Shown piece after piece: positions 48,035-59,310 of a stretch of 64,000 bases of DNA (the first letter of the stretch is position 1; the number at the start of each line of letters is the position of its first letter). Origin of the DNA: Branchiostoma floridae (taxonomy: Eukaryota > Chordata > Leptocardii > Amphioxiformes > Branchiostomatidae); assembly GCF_000003815.2 (NCBI RefSeq), contig NC_049991.1, positions 18,002,300 to 18,066,299 on the forward strand, in the 5' to 3' direction. The translations under genes and the position numbers were made by a program. The notes below the pieces were generated by a model, which was not told where the DNA came from, ran no database searches, and saw only the letters and a program-made list of their open reading frames with translations.

Positions 48035-48914
48035 CGAGGGGGGTTCAATAAGTTCTTTGCCTCACCAAGAAATAACAAGCACAACTCAGATTTTCAGGCA
48101 CAACTTCATAGTATGAAGTCTTTTATCAATATCCTCCAAATTACAAATCATTGGAGTCATTACTTTCCAGGCATTCGTTTTTTCTAAATTAGAAGGTAAG
48201 TGGGGAGAAAAAGAAGGGTGAAGTGTGATCAGACAATTTGACCTCACACCTCAGGTTGCAGATCAATTGTCCACCTTTTTTTTCGTTATCCCTTACCTAA
48301 CGTTACTGGGTGTCGCCTGCAACATGATGATCACAATAATTTGAATTTTGGTACACATTTATATAAGACTTTATACATGTACGTGGGGTTATCAATAAGT
48401 CCCCGACTTTACCGAGAAAAAATAAGCACAGCTCAGATTTCGAAGCATAGATGTCAAGTATAAAGTCTTATATAAATATGTACCAAAATTCAAATTAGTG
48501 TGATCATTACTTTGCAGGCGACACCCAGTAACGTTAGGTGAGGGAGAGGGAAAAAAACGTGGACAATTGACCTGACCTGAGTATGTGGGTCAATTTGCGC
48601 TGCTGGAAGTTAGAAACCCAATTCTTTTTGCTTGAAATAGGAAGAGAATCATTATCAAACATTTTGACAACGTCTTTTGTTAATTTATGGCATGGGAAAC
48701 TAGACCCACACATGTCTGATCACAATTCACACAACTTTTTTCTCCCCACTTACCTTCTAATTTAGAAAAAACGAATGCCTGGAAAGTAATGACTCCAATG
48801 ATTTGTAATTTGGAGGATATTGATAAAAGACTTCATACTATGAAGTTGTGCCTGAAAATCTGAGTTGTGCTTGTTATTTCTTGGTGAGGCAAAGAACTTA
48901 TTGAACCCCCCTCG
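48035..48914. mobile_element. Mariner-like foldback element, composite
   Basis: Outer inverted repeats of about 190 bp start CGAGGGGGGTTCAATAAGTT at 48035 and end with the complement at 48914. TA dinucleotides flank both ends (48033-48034 and 48915-48916), as expected for Tc1/mariner insertion. Inside is a second inverted pair, 48291-48374 and 48459-48545. The segment 48375-48545 is itself a diverged direct copy of the outer terminus (GTGGGGTTATCAATAAGTCC ... AAGCACAGCTCAGATTT). No transposase frame remains. Confidence 0.88.
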
Positions 48915-49004
48915 TACAGATTGCCATACATTGTACCTGTCACAATTGTCGCGCAATAAATTTCCATGGAAAGTTCTATGTAGTAAAGCCGTCAGAAAAC
49001 TCAC

Positions 49005-52000
49005 CTAAACCCAGAGCCGAAGTAGGCTCTCTTGGGCATGCTGTCCAGTCCAGCAGGGCCGGCCAGCGGCTCCTGTTCCCTGTAGCTCTCCAGCCATGCC
49101 GGGGCGACCCCCACGTCCATGGCGCCGGTGTCGTCCTGCTCGAGCGGGCGGTTGCGGGGAGCCGACGGGCCGGCAGGGAGACTCCACACCGAGGCGGAGC
49201 ACACCAGCAGGACTAACAACACCGTCAGGGATGTCATGGCGGGAGCAGACAGAGTCGCTTGTGTCGACTAGAAGAGCTGTAGACGAGATTCCTTGCTGCA
49301 TGAAAAGCAGAGATTCAAATTCCATATTTAGCTTTGTAATGTAGTTGTCAGCAGGTCCCTAGCTATAGGCTACATGGCTGGATCAGGAAGAGAAGGTTAT
49401 GTCGATCAGAAGAGCTGTAGACGATAGTCCTTGCTGCAAAGGAAACAGTGACTCAAATTACTACTGAATAGTAGTAAAAACGTCTGACCGTTTCCAAAAC
49501 TCTATCCAGTTGCTTGAGTAACTACTTTTAGGCGCATCTTATTACCTGGACGTCTAACCTACATCGGCGTAGTGATTCAAATCATCTTTGTAGTGTTTTG
49601 CCTGCTTGTCCCTAGTGATAGGCTACTTGTTTAGAACGGGCTGGCAAAACCAAGAAGTAGCCAATGAAAAAATTGAATGGTCAAGAGAAAGACGTATATA
49701 CAGAAGGAGCCGGACTCGTATGTCGATCAGAAGAGCGGTAGACGAGAGTACTTGCTGCAATGAAAACAGAGGCTCAAATTATCTTTTTAATGTTTTTGTC
49801 TGCAGAGCTTGTCCCTAGCCATAGGCTACTTGTGTTGTACCAAGTTACGACATGTATCCGTAATACCCCCTTTCCACTAGGACGGCGCTCTCGCCGCGCT
49901 CTCTCTGCGACCTAAAATTTTACAGACCGTTCAACGATTTCTATAGAAAAGAAACGAATCTTTTTACACTTTGTGTGTTTTGTTGTCTTCTCGGTCACAC
50001 TTTTACATTCTGTATGATATACCCAGTGTGTAAGCGAAAGTTACACATATCCTATTCAGGTGTCTAGTGGAAAGGGGGCCTTAGCTGTACTCTTAAGATC
50101 TTGTTGCGTCATTGAAGCTTGTCTTTAATGTACTTCATACCACCTTGCATAATAGCTGATTATATACTGTATAACTTGTGCCCAAGGTTACGGTTAGAGT
50201 TCAGTTTTAGATCTGTCTTATCTAAAATATCACGGTGTCACGTGGAGGGCGCTCTACAGTTAGCCCATAGGCATACAGGGTTCCGTCACCGCAGGGAAGC
50301 TTATCCTACATTCGGCAAAAGTTTAAGACGTCACTACATAAAACATTTCGTAAGAATGGTGGCCGCCAGGTGTGCGAGCACGAGTAGTATCATCAGATAT
50401 CTTATCTTGTCTTATCATGTGAGTTCAGAGATTCAAGAAGACGATAATAAGGACGGGGAAACTATTCGCCAAGGGCAACGTTGTAGGGAAACTTACAGTC
50501 GTCCTCAATAGGGTGAAGCATGGTATCTTTTTAAGTAATTAAGGCTTAGCAGTAATGCAATGTCGGCTCCTGTCTTAAGCCAAGCACAGCGGGTCACCCT
50601 TACCGTTGCCGATAAGTGTTTCTAGTTATTTTACGTCCAGAGGTATAACGCCCGAAGATACACGCCACCGCAGACTTTACGTCCCCATCTCAAAAGGACT
50701 GTCAACAATCCCTTAATCTACGTCCTCTGGATTAGCAGAATATGAACCATAGGCTTTGGGTCATCATAAAGAGACTACTCTTACCTTTTCATTTTTACTT
50801 GATAGCCGGATGTTACCCATCTATAATGTAACGCACTGGGGCACGTTTTAACGTACTTCCGACCACGCGACATACGTATATACATTGAACATTTTTCGCG
50901 AGGATTTGATAACATTTATAGATGTGACCTTCATAGATCAATTAAGAGCACGTGGTACAGTTCGAGTGAAATGGATGGAAAGTATTGGTAAATGATGACA
51001 TCCGCATTCAAGCATAGCTCTGTACCACGTAGAGCAATCAAGCTAATATCAGTATTTTAGCCTTCTACATTTATAACTAAATACGTATGTGGGGGACTGA
51101 CGTCAATTCTTCATCCGTTGCGCTTCACGGCCTTGTTTTATTAAAATGAATGCATTTTTCTCGGTGCTATAAAAAGCGCTGTTGTGTTTATTTGCCAAAG
51201 AACCTATACAAAATCTTAATCAACGCCGGCGCCGTGAAATTATACTTAATAGGAAAACAGCATTACTTGTTAAAGACAGCCTCTGACGATGATATAATTG
51301 ATAGAAGAGGCATATTGAACTGTTTACTCTCACAGATTGAAAGTTTAAGCGCTACGGGAGGTACTTTTACTGCGTTTTACCACTTCGTACAGTGAACATT
51401 TGCAAGTTTTAGCCGGGCGGAAGGTACCTTGTACTTGTACTACTACATTTTACTACTTTGTACTGGGTGGCGTTGAATGGCAGTGTGATAAAGCTAGTGG
51501 ACACGAAATCAAGAGGCCACGGGGACAGGCACGATTCAAGCCTTTCTTCTATAGACGATGTGCCCCTGAGAAAGACACATTACAAGGCTTTCCTTATACC
51601 CCCTCTTCAATAGGACGACGCCTTCACCGCGCTCTCTCTGCTACATAGAATTTGACTGATCGGTGGATAAATTGTGTAGAAAAGAAAATATTTTTTTGTG
51701 GTTCTCTCAGTCACACTTTTACATGATATACCCAGTGTGAAATCAAAGGTTACACATATCCTATTTAGTTCGCAGTGAGAGCGCATTGCGATCGCCGTCT
51801 CGTGGAAAGGCGGCCTTACTCCACACATGTGTATCTGACGGGCCACCGAGGGGCTTTGGTTGGTATGTCAAAGTTGTTGAAAGGAGTGTGAATTGCCTTC
51901 CAACACTGTGTTCTAGACAGATGATTCACACTTTCCGCTTGCTCTAAAGAAGTTGCAACGTTCGAAAGATAAATTCAACTACATTCTGGAAGGCGATGAC

Positions 52001-53415
52001 CTTTACTGTGTACAAATATATAGGCAAATATATCAACGAATGCTTATACCGTAGAACCAATAGTGTAAATGACATGTCTGTCTAATAGCTGTTATAGACC
52101 TTACGAAAGTCGCTGTACTTTTGTCGTGTCTATAAAGATGTCTATGTTCAAGTCCGTTTTGAGGCCCGCATGGATTACTTACACACTGTCCCTTTAGCCC
52201 CAGGAGGGCCTTGTGACTACATGTATCTTCACCGGTACCTACTTTGGTGGGTGCTATCTTTTACGCCACCTGGCCTGGAGAAAACGCGTGGATACGCTTG
52301 ACGCAACTCGGCAGAGTGGACATTTCAAAACGTGTATTTTGCCGTAGAGATAGATGTCCAACATTGCTGCAAATATGTATCAATGCCAGTGATATCGGTT
52401 ACGGATACTACTATGGCGTCAGGCCAACGTTGTTAGTCATGTTTCTATGTCTGGTAGGATATGGCTCCGTCTAAAATGTATCATCCGTCATGTTTCGAAT
52501 TTTTATTCACGGTTATACCACCTTCCCGCTCTCGTCTCGCCGCGCTCTCTCTGCGAGTTAAAATTTGACATGTCGCTCAACGAATTGTATAGAAAAGAAA
52601 CGAATCTTTTTACACCTCGTGCGTTTTGTCGCTTCTCGGTCACACTTTTACGTTTTGTATGATATGGCTAGTATGAAAGTGATAGTTACAAATATCCTAT
52701 GTATATCGCAGTCATAGCGCAGCGCGATCGCCGTCTAGTTGAAAAGGGGCCTTAGGAAAGGTATGCCAGGTTGCAAGGGACAGCTCTCAAGGAAAATCTG
52801 ATTTTTCTTGGGTCACCGGACAGACGCTGCACTTTAACTGGTGTGAACCGAAAATTACGTTAGTCAGCCACGGTTTAACGTCCTGTCTGTAGCCAGGTGC
52901 GTAACTGAAGGGTTTCTGACTCGAAACCCAGTGGTCACGGGCTCTAATCCTGCCATGCTTTCGATGTTGTGCTGTTCGAAAGTATGGCTTTCCTCATTCC
53001 ATCCAGGGGGTAAAGGGTACCTGAGTTCAGTTGGGGAGTTTCTGAGGGCGGTGGAAGGAAAGGGATTGGCTCCGCTTTCCAATACCGTGCCCTAGAGACA
53101 GTAGATAACCCACTACTCCTACGGCCTCAAAATGGTCATGAGACTACCATTACTATTTTCTAAAACGTGTGACCAGTAGCGCACAGGGTTCGAACCCAGA
53201 CCTTCAAGCCCGGGGACATGGTTGCTACACAGGGCTACCGGCAAAGAAATCTAGGAAAGCAAGTTCCTATATAAAGCAAACCCAAGCTAGCCTTCCGGCC
53301 AAATTTACCTAAAATTATTCTTAAAAAAGACAAGGTACTAACAGACTTACCTGTGCGTGTCCGCTGTAGACAGGTAGACAGGTGATGTCGTTCAGGACGT
53401 TGTCGGCGCAGTGCT
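49005..53415 (-). CDS. Secreted peptide (neuropeptide/hormone-like) precursor, partial: 5' exons
   Basis: Exon 1 (53415-53351) is 5' UTR ending CACAG|GTAAGT. Exon 2 (49295-49005) follows a TTTCATGCAG acceptor, starts translation at ATG 49237 and ends with AG|GTGAGT in phase 2. The 77 codons seen encode a signal peptide (residues 1 to about 19, Leu/Val-rich, ending in SVWS), a spacer rich in Pro, Ala, Gly and acidic residues, then a dibasic KR at 69-70 followed by AYFGSGF plus Ser or Arg (split codon). This is the layout of a prohormone whose bioactive peptide begins at Ala71. The downstream exon(s) could not be found; the frame simply runs into the donor. No cysteine occurs after the signal peptide. 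The peptide family is not recognised; comparison with pedal-peptide/orcokinin types would be a first guess only. Confidence 0.7.
49398..49470 (-). repeat. Duplicate of the peptide gene's exon 2 acceptor region (copy 2)
   Basis: Resembles 49260-49325 across TCGA-(C/T)-AGAAGAGCTGTAGACGA and CCTTGCTGCA. On the minus strand it keeps a good acceptor (TTTCCTTTGCAG, exon would start at 49433). It could serve as an alternative 5' UTR acceptor. Confidence 0.7.
49718..49836 (-). repeat. Duplicate of the peptide gene's exon 2 acceptor region (copy 3)
   Basis: Third copy of the same block (AGAAGAGCGGTAGACGAGAG, ACTTGCTGCAATG) with an intact TTTTCATTGCAG acceptor; an exon would start at 49754. It continues with GCTTGTCCCTAGCCATAGGC TAC, shared with 49350-49372 and 49605-49627. 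Confidence 0.7.
49863..50082. mobile_element. MITE family 1, copy 3 (3' arm shortened)
   Basis: Starts TACCCCCTTTCCACTAGGAC and ends GGAAAGGGGGCC. It lacks the GCAGTGAGA...GCGATCGC part of the right arm seen in copies 1, 4 and 5. It sits in intron 1 of the peptide gene. Confidence 0.85.
51594..51819. mobile_element. MITE family 1, copy 4
   Basis: Starts TATACCCCCTCTTCAATAGG and ends CGTGGAAAGGCGGCCTTA. The interior is more diverged than in copies 1-3. Same orientation as copies 1, 3 and 5, in intron 1 of the peptide gene. Confidence 0.8.
52513..52754. mobile_element. MITE family 1, copy 5
   Basis: Starts TATACCACCTTCCCGCTCTC and ends GTTGAAAAGGGGCCTTA. Internal GAAACGAATCTTTTTACACC and TCGGTCACACTTTTACG are clear. 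The third family 1 copy within 3 kb in this intron. Confidence 0.82.
52864..53245 (-). repeat. tRNA-like/SINE-like segments
   Basis: Two B-box-like motifs occur: GGTTCGAACCC (53189-53199, palindromic) and, on the minus strand, GGGTTTCGAGTC at about 52915-52926. The 72-codon minus frame (52864-53082) has the EPVTTGFRVRNPSVTHLA look produced by tRNA-derived SINEs. No complete cloverleaf could be folded by eye. Confidence 0.4.
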
Positions 53416-53437
53416 GAGGCGTGAAGCTACCCCACGC

Positions 53438-53445
53438 CTTTTATA
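53438..53445 (-). promoter_or_regulatory. TATA box of the peptide precursor gene
   Basis: TATAAAAG on the minus strand, 30 bp upstream of the A of a CTCAGC initiator-like motif at 53418-53413. This fits a core promoter with +1 near 53415. A CRE-like ACGTAA / TTACGT (about 53466-53470) and an E-box-like CATGTG (53472-53477) lie just upstream. Confidence 0.75.
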
Positions 53446-53477
53446 GCCCTCTGCTTCGCGTCAGACGTAATCACATG

Positions 53478-56400
53478 GCTCAAACGTTCTTTACTTCAAA
53501 AGTTATTTGCATATCGAGCATCCGGTTGATGACGATAATGCAAATTTGAGAGGAGCGTAGGCGTAAGTTTCCCGTCAACTTTGCATTATCTTTATTTTTA
53601 GATGTTCCACGTATTTTACTCTTTGAAGAGTAAGAGCAAAGATGTAGGAAAAATGACCTGTTCAAGTAAAGACATGCTTTCAAAGTACGACCCCTGTGTG
53701 ATTTACGAATGGTCATGACAGTAGACAAATCGTAGTTGATGATATGCTGGCTTGGTGATACGGATCATATAGTTACTGAATTCTTTTGTGAAACGTGTCC
53801 AAGAGACCTTCACACAAACAAGACATACGGGTGCCTCAGTGCAGTACCTTTGATGTTCTGACGTGTGTTTCTTTATCAAAACATTAAAGAAAGTCTTTTT
53901 ACGTGTACACTGAATCCACCAGGATTGAAGAGGCCCTAGTCTCTGCAACCAGAAACCAGTAGGCGGGTAGGCCTGAGTAGCTCCAATGTCCATCTACTCG
54001 TCAATGAACTTCATGAAGCCATTGCTTGTACGCAGTCTGGTTGCTGTGCAGTCTTTAGTTGATTCCATGTTTACATAACTCACAAACTGATAAACTCTTT
54101 AAGCATATGTAAACTGCAGTTTGAATCGATGTCCTGTGGTGTAGTAGGGAGTGTGTACTGGCTTTAAAAGGTCTGTCATGTCGATTTCTTCCTTTCCATT
54201 TACAATTTGGTACACTTCAAGCAAACCCCCTCGAGACCGTACGTTTCTGACAGCTAAAGTCGATAGCCTCATTCTCTTCCGGTGCTTTTTGTATAGGACA
54301 GGCATTGGAGCTGTGAGTAATCTCCAAGCAAAGCCATTGAATACTATTTCGGGAAGTGAGGATACTTTGATTCTGTCTTGTCATCTCCTCTACACTAGCA
54401 TGGTCTAACACCCAAAGACAGTCTGCTAGTGCAATGGATGAACATTATTGCTCGACAATAGTACAGTGTATAATATGTATGGCAACACTAGACAACGGTA
54501 CATACAGATATAGAAAAACAGAATGTGAAGAGTGACCTCGCCGTTCGAATATGGAAGTGGTATTTTGCTGTCATCTCATCGGCACCATCAGAGTTCAGAT
54601 GTTATTTGTCTGACCTGATACGATGATGCTTTGATGCTAATAACAAACTTTGAACCACGCTCAACAGAGACGGGGGGCGGCATAAACTTTCTGATACTTA
54701 TGACCCCCTCCTGCAAAAGTGGCGTGTTCCTGACGTCACTGCTGGAGATAGAGAGGGTCATTCTGTGAACAAGGTCGACGGAGTTCGACCGAAAATTTAG
54801 GGTAAGTCCCTATATTAATTCAGTGTTGGAAAGAAAGTTTTGCTATTCTATAACAAACTTTGAGATGGCCAAAGCTAGGCCCAGGGCTCACGTTAGCTTA
54901 TGGATGTTATTACACTGGCAAAGCCTTGTGATGCTGGCTTGTATCCCTCCAGATCCTCTAATTACGTTCGTGTCAGACCTTACCAAGGGCAAAGAATGTC
55001 CCATACTCGTTTCCTTATTACCTCCATGAAAAAATGGAGGTATAGGTTATGGCGTGTCTGTTCGTGTGTCTCTATGTCCGGATATTTGTGGTCAGCATAA
55101 CTCTAGAACTCTGGAACTCTAGAATTCGTTGAGCAATCTTTCGAACCTCGCAGTGCCACATCGGCGCCCCTACTGCAGTGAGATACCACTTTTACCGCAT
55201 AGGGCGGTTATACCTGCTATATAGCGATACAGCTACAGTTACAGACTTCCGTTGGTCATCGCACGACTGAACATTTCCCATCTGTAAGACATGTCATTGA
55301 GTTCACTGAGCTATATAGATCTAAGAATAATTCATCGCGAAGTTCGCCCAGCTCACATTTAACATGAAAGAGAATGGAAAAATAGAGTAGAGAATTATTA
55401 TAATAGCATTTTGTCTAATCTATCCTAAAAGCTGACTGACAAATTCTAACGTATTGCATTTGACTTCGTTCTATGAGACCGTGAGAATATGAATATCCTG
55501 TATCTTCTGTAATGTGATGATTGTGTGATGTTAGGACGAAAGTAGTTGTTTTTCATCTCAAGGCAGATTTACTGGTGGCAAAAGGAGTTATGTCACTGGT
55601 AGATGTCACTGGTAGATGTACCTGGGTATTAGTTATTTTATCTGTATACGCGGAAACATTCGGATGGAATTTAGTGGCCACTTTTCTGGATCTGTGCGTG
55701 TCTCTTCCTGTCAGTATTACCACCATCTAGTCAGGTCCAACGGTATATTTTCTGTAATATGTGGGTTGTGTGATGTAAAGACGAGAGAAGTTATTTTGTC
55801 TGTATCATCAGTCACTGAGTTCTGCATCTATAGTCTTTCGAAAGTCCTATGTCTGCTGCATGCTTGAAATTAGGCTAGGGTGAAGGTGAAATTTAGTGGC
55901 CTCCTTTCCGGGTCTGAGCGTGTCGTGTCCTGTCTGTTTAATCACCATCTGGCCTAACGACCTGGGTCTTTGTTCTCCCCCGGCTTTTGTGATCTTTGTA
56001 AGCTCCACAACCATACAGAAGGCTTTGTGATGGAGAAAGATGAAGAAGACACGACGTCCAATTAAGAACAATCTCATCAGCAGAAGTGCGGAGGTCCGGC
56101 GGGATGATGTTATTCACCGTGCTCACCCGCGGGACTGTTGAAGCGGTCCCATTGCCGCCTCTCGGACATGAAGAGGACGGAGATGGGTCCTCACGGCGCT
56201 CTCGTGGCGTGGCGCGCAAGCGGGGATTCTTCAGCCATTCTTACCGTCTGCTAATTACCTACACGGCTTTCCGGTATGTGCAAAAGACGTGTACCATTAT
56301 GAGATACAAGTGGGTCTCTTCATGATGCCGACCCCACAATATCGCGATCCCAATAACAATTTCATACATGTTGTCAGTATAGCGCCTTTACAAAGGCAGT

Positions 56401-57545
56401 TATTGGCTTATTTGTACAGTGTCTGACGATTTTTAGCACGCATTTTCAGTCAATTTGTCGACGATGTTCAACAAATTTTCGTGCAATTATCCGGCGTTGG
56501 TGATCTTTTGTCGTGCAGATAAGCGAAGTCACTAACAATGGAGTGAATGGGAGAAGGTTTGGGATACGGGGATTTATATAACTCTTGTCTGCCCCCTCCT
56601 GTCCGAACCATGCACCAAATAAGATCTGGAAGCTCTGACCGTCAGAGGAAGGGAGTGTGTGGAGTACTGGAGCAGGAACGTGTAGTGATGACACGAAAGA
56701 AGAATACAACTTTTCAAACTTTCAAATCATCACAATCATTTAGCAGCCTTCACTTTCCTGCACTTTATACTATGTACTATGTAGAATTGTGCATAAGACT
56801 CATCAGGAGTTTAAATCATGTAAACTGTCTATACTTTTTCTGACCCTTCCCTCTTCCCTCATTACCTCAATGAATGCGCCTTGTAGGCCAATTTTAGCTT
56901 TCATGAATAAACGAAGGTTTAAACAAACAAAAAGACTTTCCTTCTTTACACCCCCTCCTCCTTATCATCAACATAATCTAACATGTTGTTTAGACACAGT
57001 GTATGAAAACAGCATATGACCTCAAAAAGACAATGGGACTAGATTATATACCGTTTTCTTGTCCATATTAAGACTTTAGTACGGCTTGTAACGACACCGG
57101 CAAGTGATGACCGGTAGCCGTTGACTTGTCTGGTGCTAGGTGGCAGGGTACCATATTGTTGATAGGTTGACATATACATGTATGTTACTTACCATAGATA
57201 AAGCAAGGAGGAAGTTCAAAGGTCATTCTTACCATCTGTATTGCATATCATACCCTCAAAGTATGGCTTAAAGATTTTTTCATCCAGCTATATTTTGTGT
57301 TATAGAAGTTTAGGCTGTATACGTAATGGGATAGTACGTTTCACATTGTTATGACACGGTTTCTTTTATTTTGCATTTTCTATGTCTATCTAACTATCTA
57401 TTAATCTGTTTACCCATTTTTCTAATTTACCTATCTATCTATACAAATAATAAATTTGAAAAAAAAGTGTTCTGCTACATATTTGAATCAACCATCTGAT
57501 GGTTTATCAGAAAATACTACTGTTAACACGTATTCTCATAATTCC
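53478..57545. other. Gene-poor stretch
   Basis: No gene found. It includes a reverse copy of the GTATCTGTAT repeat at 55199-55243 and a fragment related to the pogo/Tigger-like piece at about 56482-56530. Candidate frames around 55521-56325 have no domain or splice support. Confidence 0.5.
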
Positions 57546-57736
57546 ACCAGGTGCAATTATAACGCCACTCCAAAAACCGTTGCTATAGAGACCTTCTCAA
57601 GATTGTCTTCAACACCTTAATATCTGAATTGTACTACATTTAAGACATTTTACATTTGGTGTTCAAGACAATCATGGGAAGACCTCTTTACCAACGTTTT
57701 TTTTTTTTTTGAGGTGGCGGTATAATGGCACCTGGT
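57546..57736. mobile_element. Foldback MITE, about 190 bp
   Basis: The whole segment is an imperfect palindrome with ends ACCAGGTGC and GCACCTGGT. Inner pairs include ATTGTCTT-AACACC and AGAGACCTTCTC / GAAGACCTCTTT. The ATG of the 125-codon AT-rich frame 57725-58102 lies in its right end. Confidence 0.8.
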
Positions 57737-58474
57737 AGAATTATGATAGTCGATGTTAGATTGGAAACGTGTAAATCTTTAAAACTTTATCTAACGTTGA
57801 ATATTATATGGAAGTACATAGCAAGTTTGGTATTAGTGAAAAAGTTTAAACTTTGTTCTCGACCGAAAATTTATGGTGAGTTTCTTTTTGTGTTGGAAAA
57901 AAGTTTTAACCTTTTCACTATGGAATTTAACAACACAGGTGAACTATCATTCGATCGGATAAGTTTGATATTGTTCATTTCTCATATCGCTCATCTACTC
58001 TTACATCTGTTTTCGTACAGAAAAAAAATGTTGCAATATCTGGATGAATCCTCCATCGCCATTCTTGGGTCCTTCAGAACTGTTATAACACTGAAGTACT
58101 GATATCTAGTGCGTGGCCGAGCTCTTGGAGGCTACGTGTGAATGCCAGGCGGCGCCGGTAGTGGCCGCCAAGTACACGTACATCTCAACAAGAGTGGAGA
58201 AATTTTTGCTTTAACAGTCCTTGAAATGAAGCGTCCATTTTCCCGCATGTTACGTGTTGCCGGCTAACCTCGCCAAGGTCGCGGTTATCAGTATATCATC
58301 GTGCGATTCAAATCAGCAACTTTACTTCAACTTTCTTTGCAAAAGTCTCCAACTATCCTGCGCACTATGTCGATGACGGTTACGTCGATTGTGCAGGCTT
58401 CTGCAGAATTCAAATGACCTATCACATATGCTGTAAGAATCTAACTTAATATTGTCATAACATACAATGTTCGT

Positions 58475-58960
58475 GGATTAGATAGAAAAAGTTTATTTGC
58501 AAGTTCATGCCCGAGGCCTAATTGCAAGTACATGGTATAAACATAGTATATATACGAAAATGAACAGTTATGGACAACATTCTATTCTAATACTAGTGTA
58601 AGCTATTTCTAAACAGGTTGGGTTTGAATCTTTCTTTGGAAGCATATCAAAGTACAAAAACATTTCGACAGATATGCATTTGCAAACATCGTGGTAAAAG
58701 AAATAATATAAGCCATTTGAGGTCGAAGTTGATATAAAGGTACCCATATTTTTCACCTGCGTTAGGTGAGTTAAGTCGTGTAAATGCCATTTCCAAAATG
58801 AAAAAGGGGCTATTCAGGAATGGTAGTGTCCTCTTGATCTTTTGTTCTCTTATTCTCGACGCCTCCCAGGTTTGGAAACTATCTGCAAATTGACTTCTCC
58901 GCAATAGATGCTTTGTGTGTAGCCGCATAAAGAACTCTCTATGACTCAAGCTCATTGAAA
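58475..58960 (-). repeat. Possible LINE 3' fragment
   Basis: TTTATTTGCAAGTTCATGCC CGAGGCCTAATTGCAAGTA at about 58492-58530 parallels 33388-33424. The associated minus frames have no RT motif. Confidence 0.4.
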
Positions 58961-59107
58961 TGTGGATTGTAGCGCAACCATTGTTCGCGCACAGGTTTAG
59001 CGAAAACAGGCGCTTTCGGTCTCATTTGGCAAAACTAAATACCATCTCTGCTTTCTCAAGTAGTCAATCACTAGTTTCTGTGTATAGAACTTCTACGAAT
59101 CGAAAAC

Positions 59108-59310
59108 TCTCAAATCCACTCGTACGTGAAAGACGTGAGTTTGAATTGTGGGCATTTGCAGCTGTGTACTATTCATTATAAAAGAACACCAGGTTAGTCT
59201 TATTTCTTATAGTCTGGGAATCTAAAACTTTCTCTCAAACGTCATGAAAGACGTGAATTTTTATTGTGGGCATTTACAGTTGTGTATTGTTCTTTATAAA
59301 AAACATGGGT
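59108..59310. repeat. Two-unit tandem duplication, period about 128 bp
   Basis: CGTGAAAGACGTGAGTTTGA ATTGTGGGCATTTGCAG (from about 59125) recurs as CATGAAAGACGTGAATTTTT ATTGTGGGCATTTACAG (from about 59243), followed in both by TGTGTA-T-TTC-TTATAAAA. Confidence 0.75.

Noticed and set aside
53181-53245. Possible tRNA gene (GGTTCGAACCC)
   Set aside because: The B-box-like motif is present but no acceptor stem or anticodon arm pairs properly. Treated as SINE-like.
57725-58102. 125-codon + strand frame with hydrophobic stretches
   Set aside because: Its ATG lies in the terminal repeat of a foldback MITE and the composition is plain AT-rich. There is no domain, splice site or promoter.
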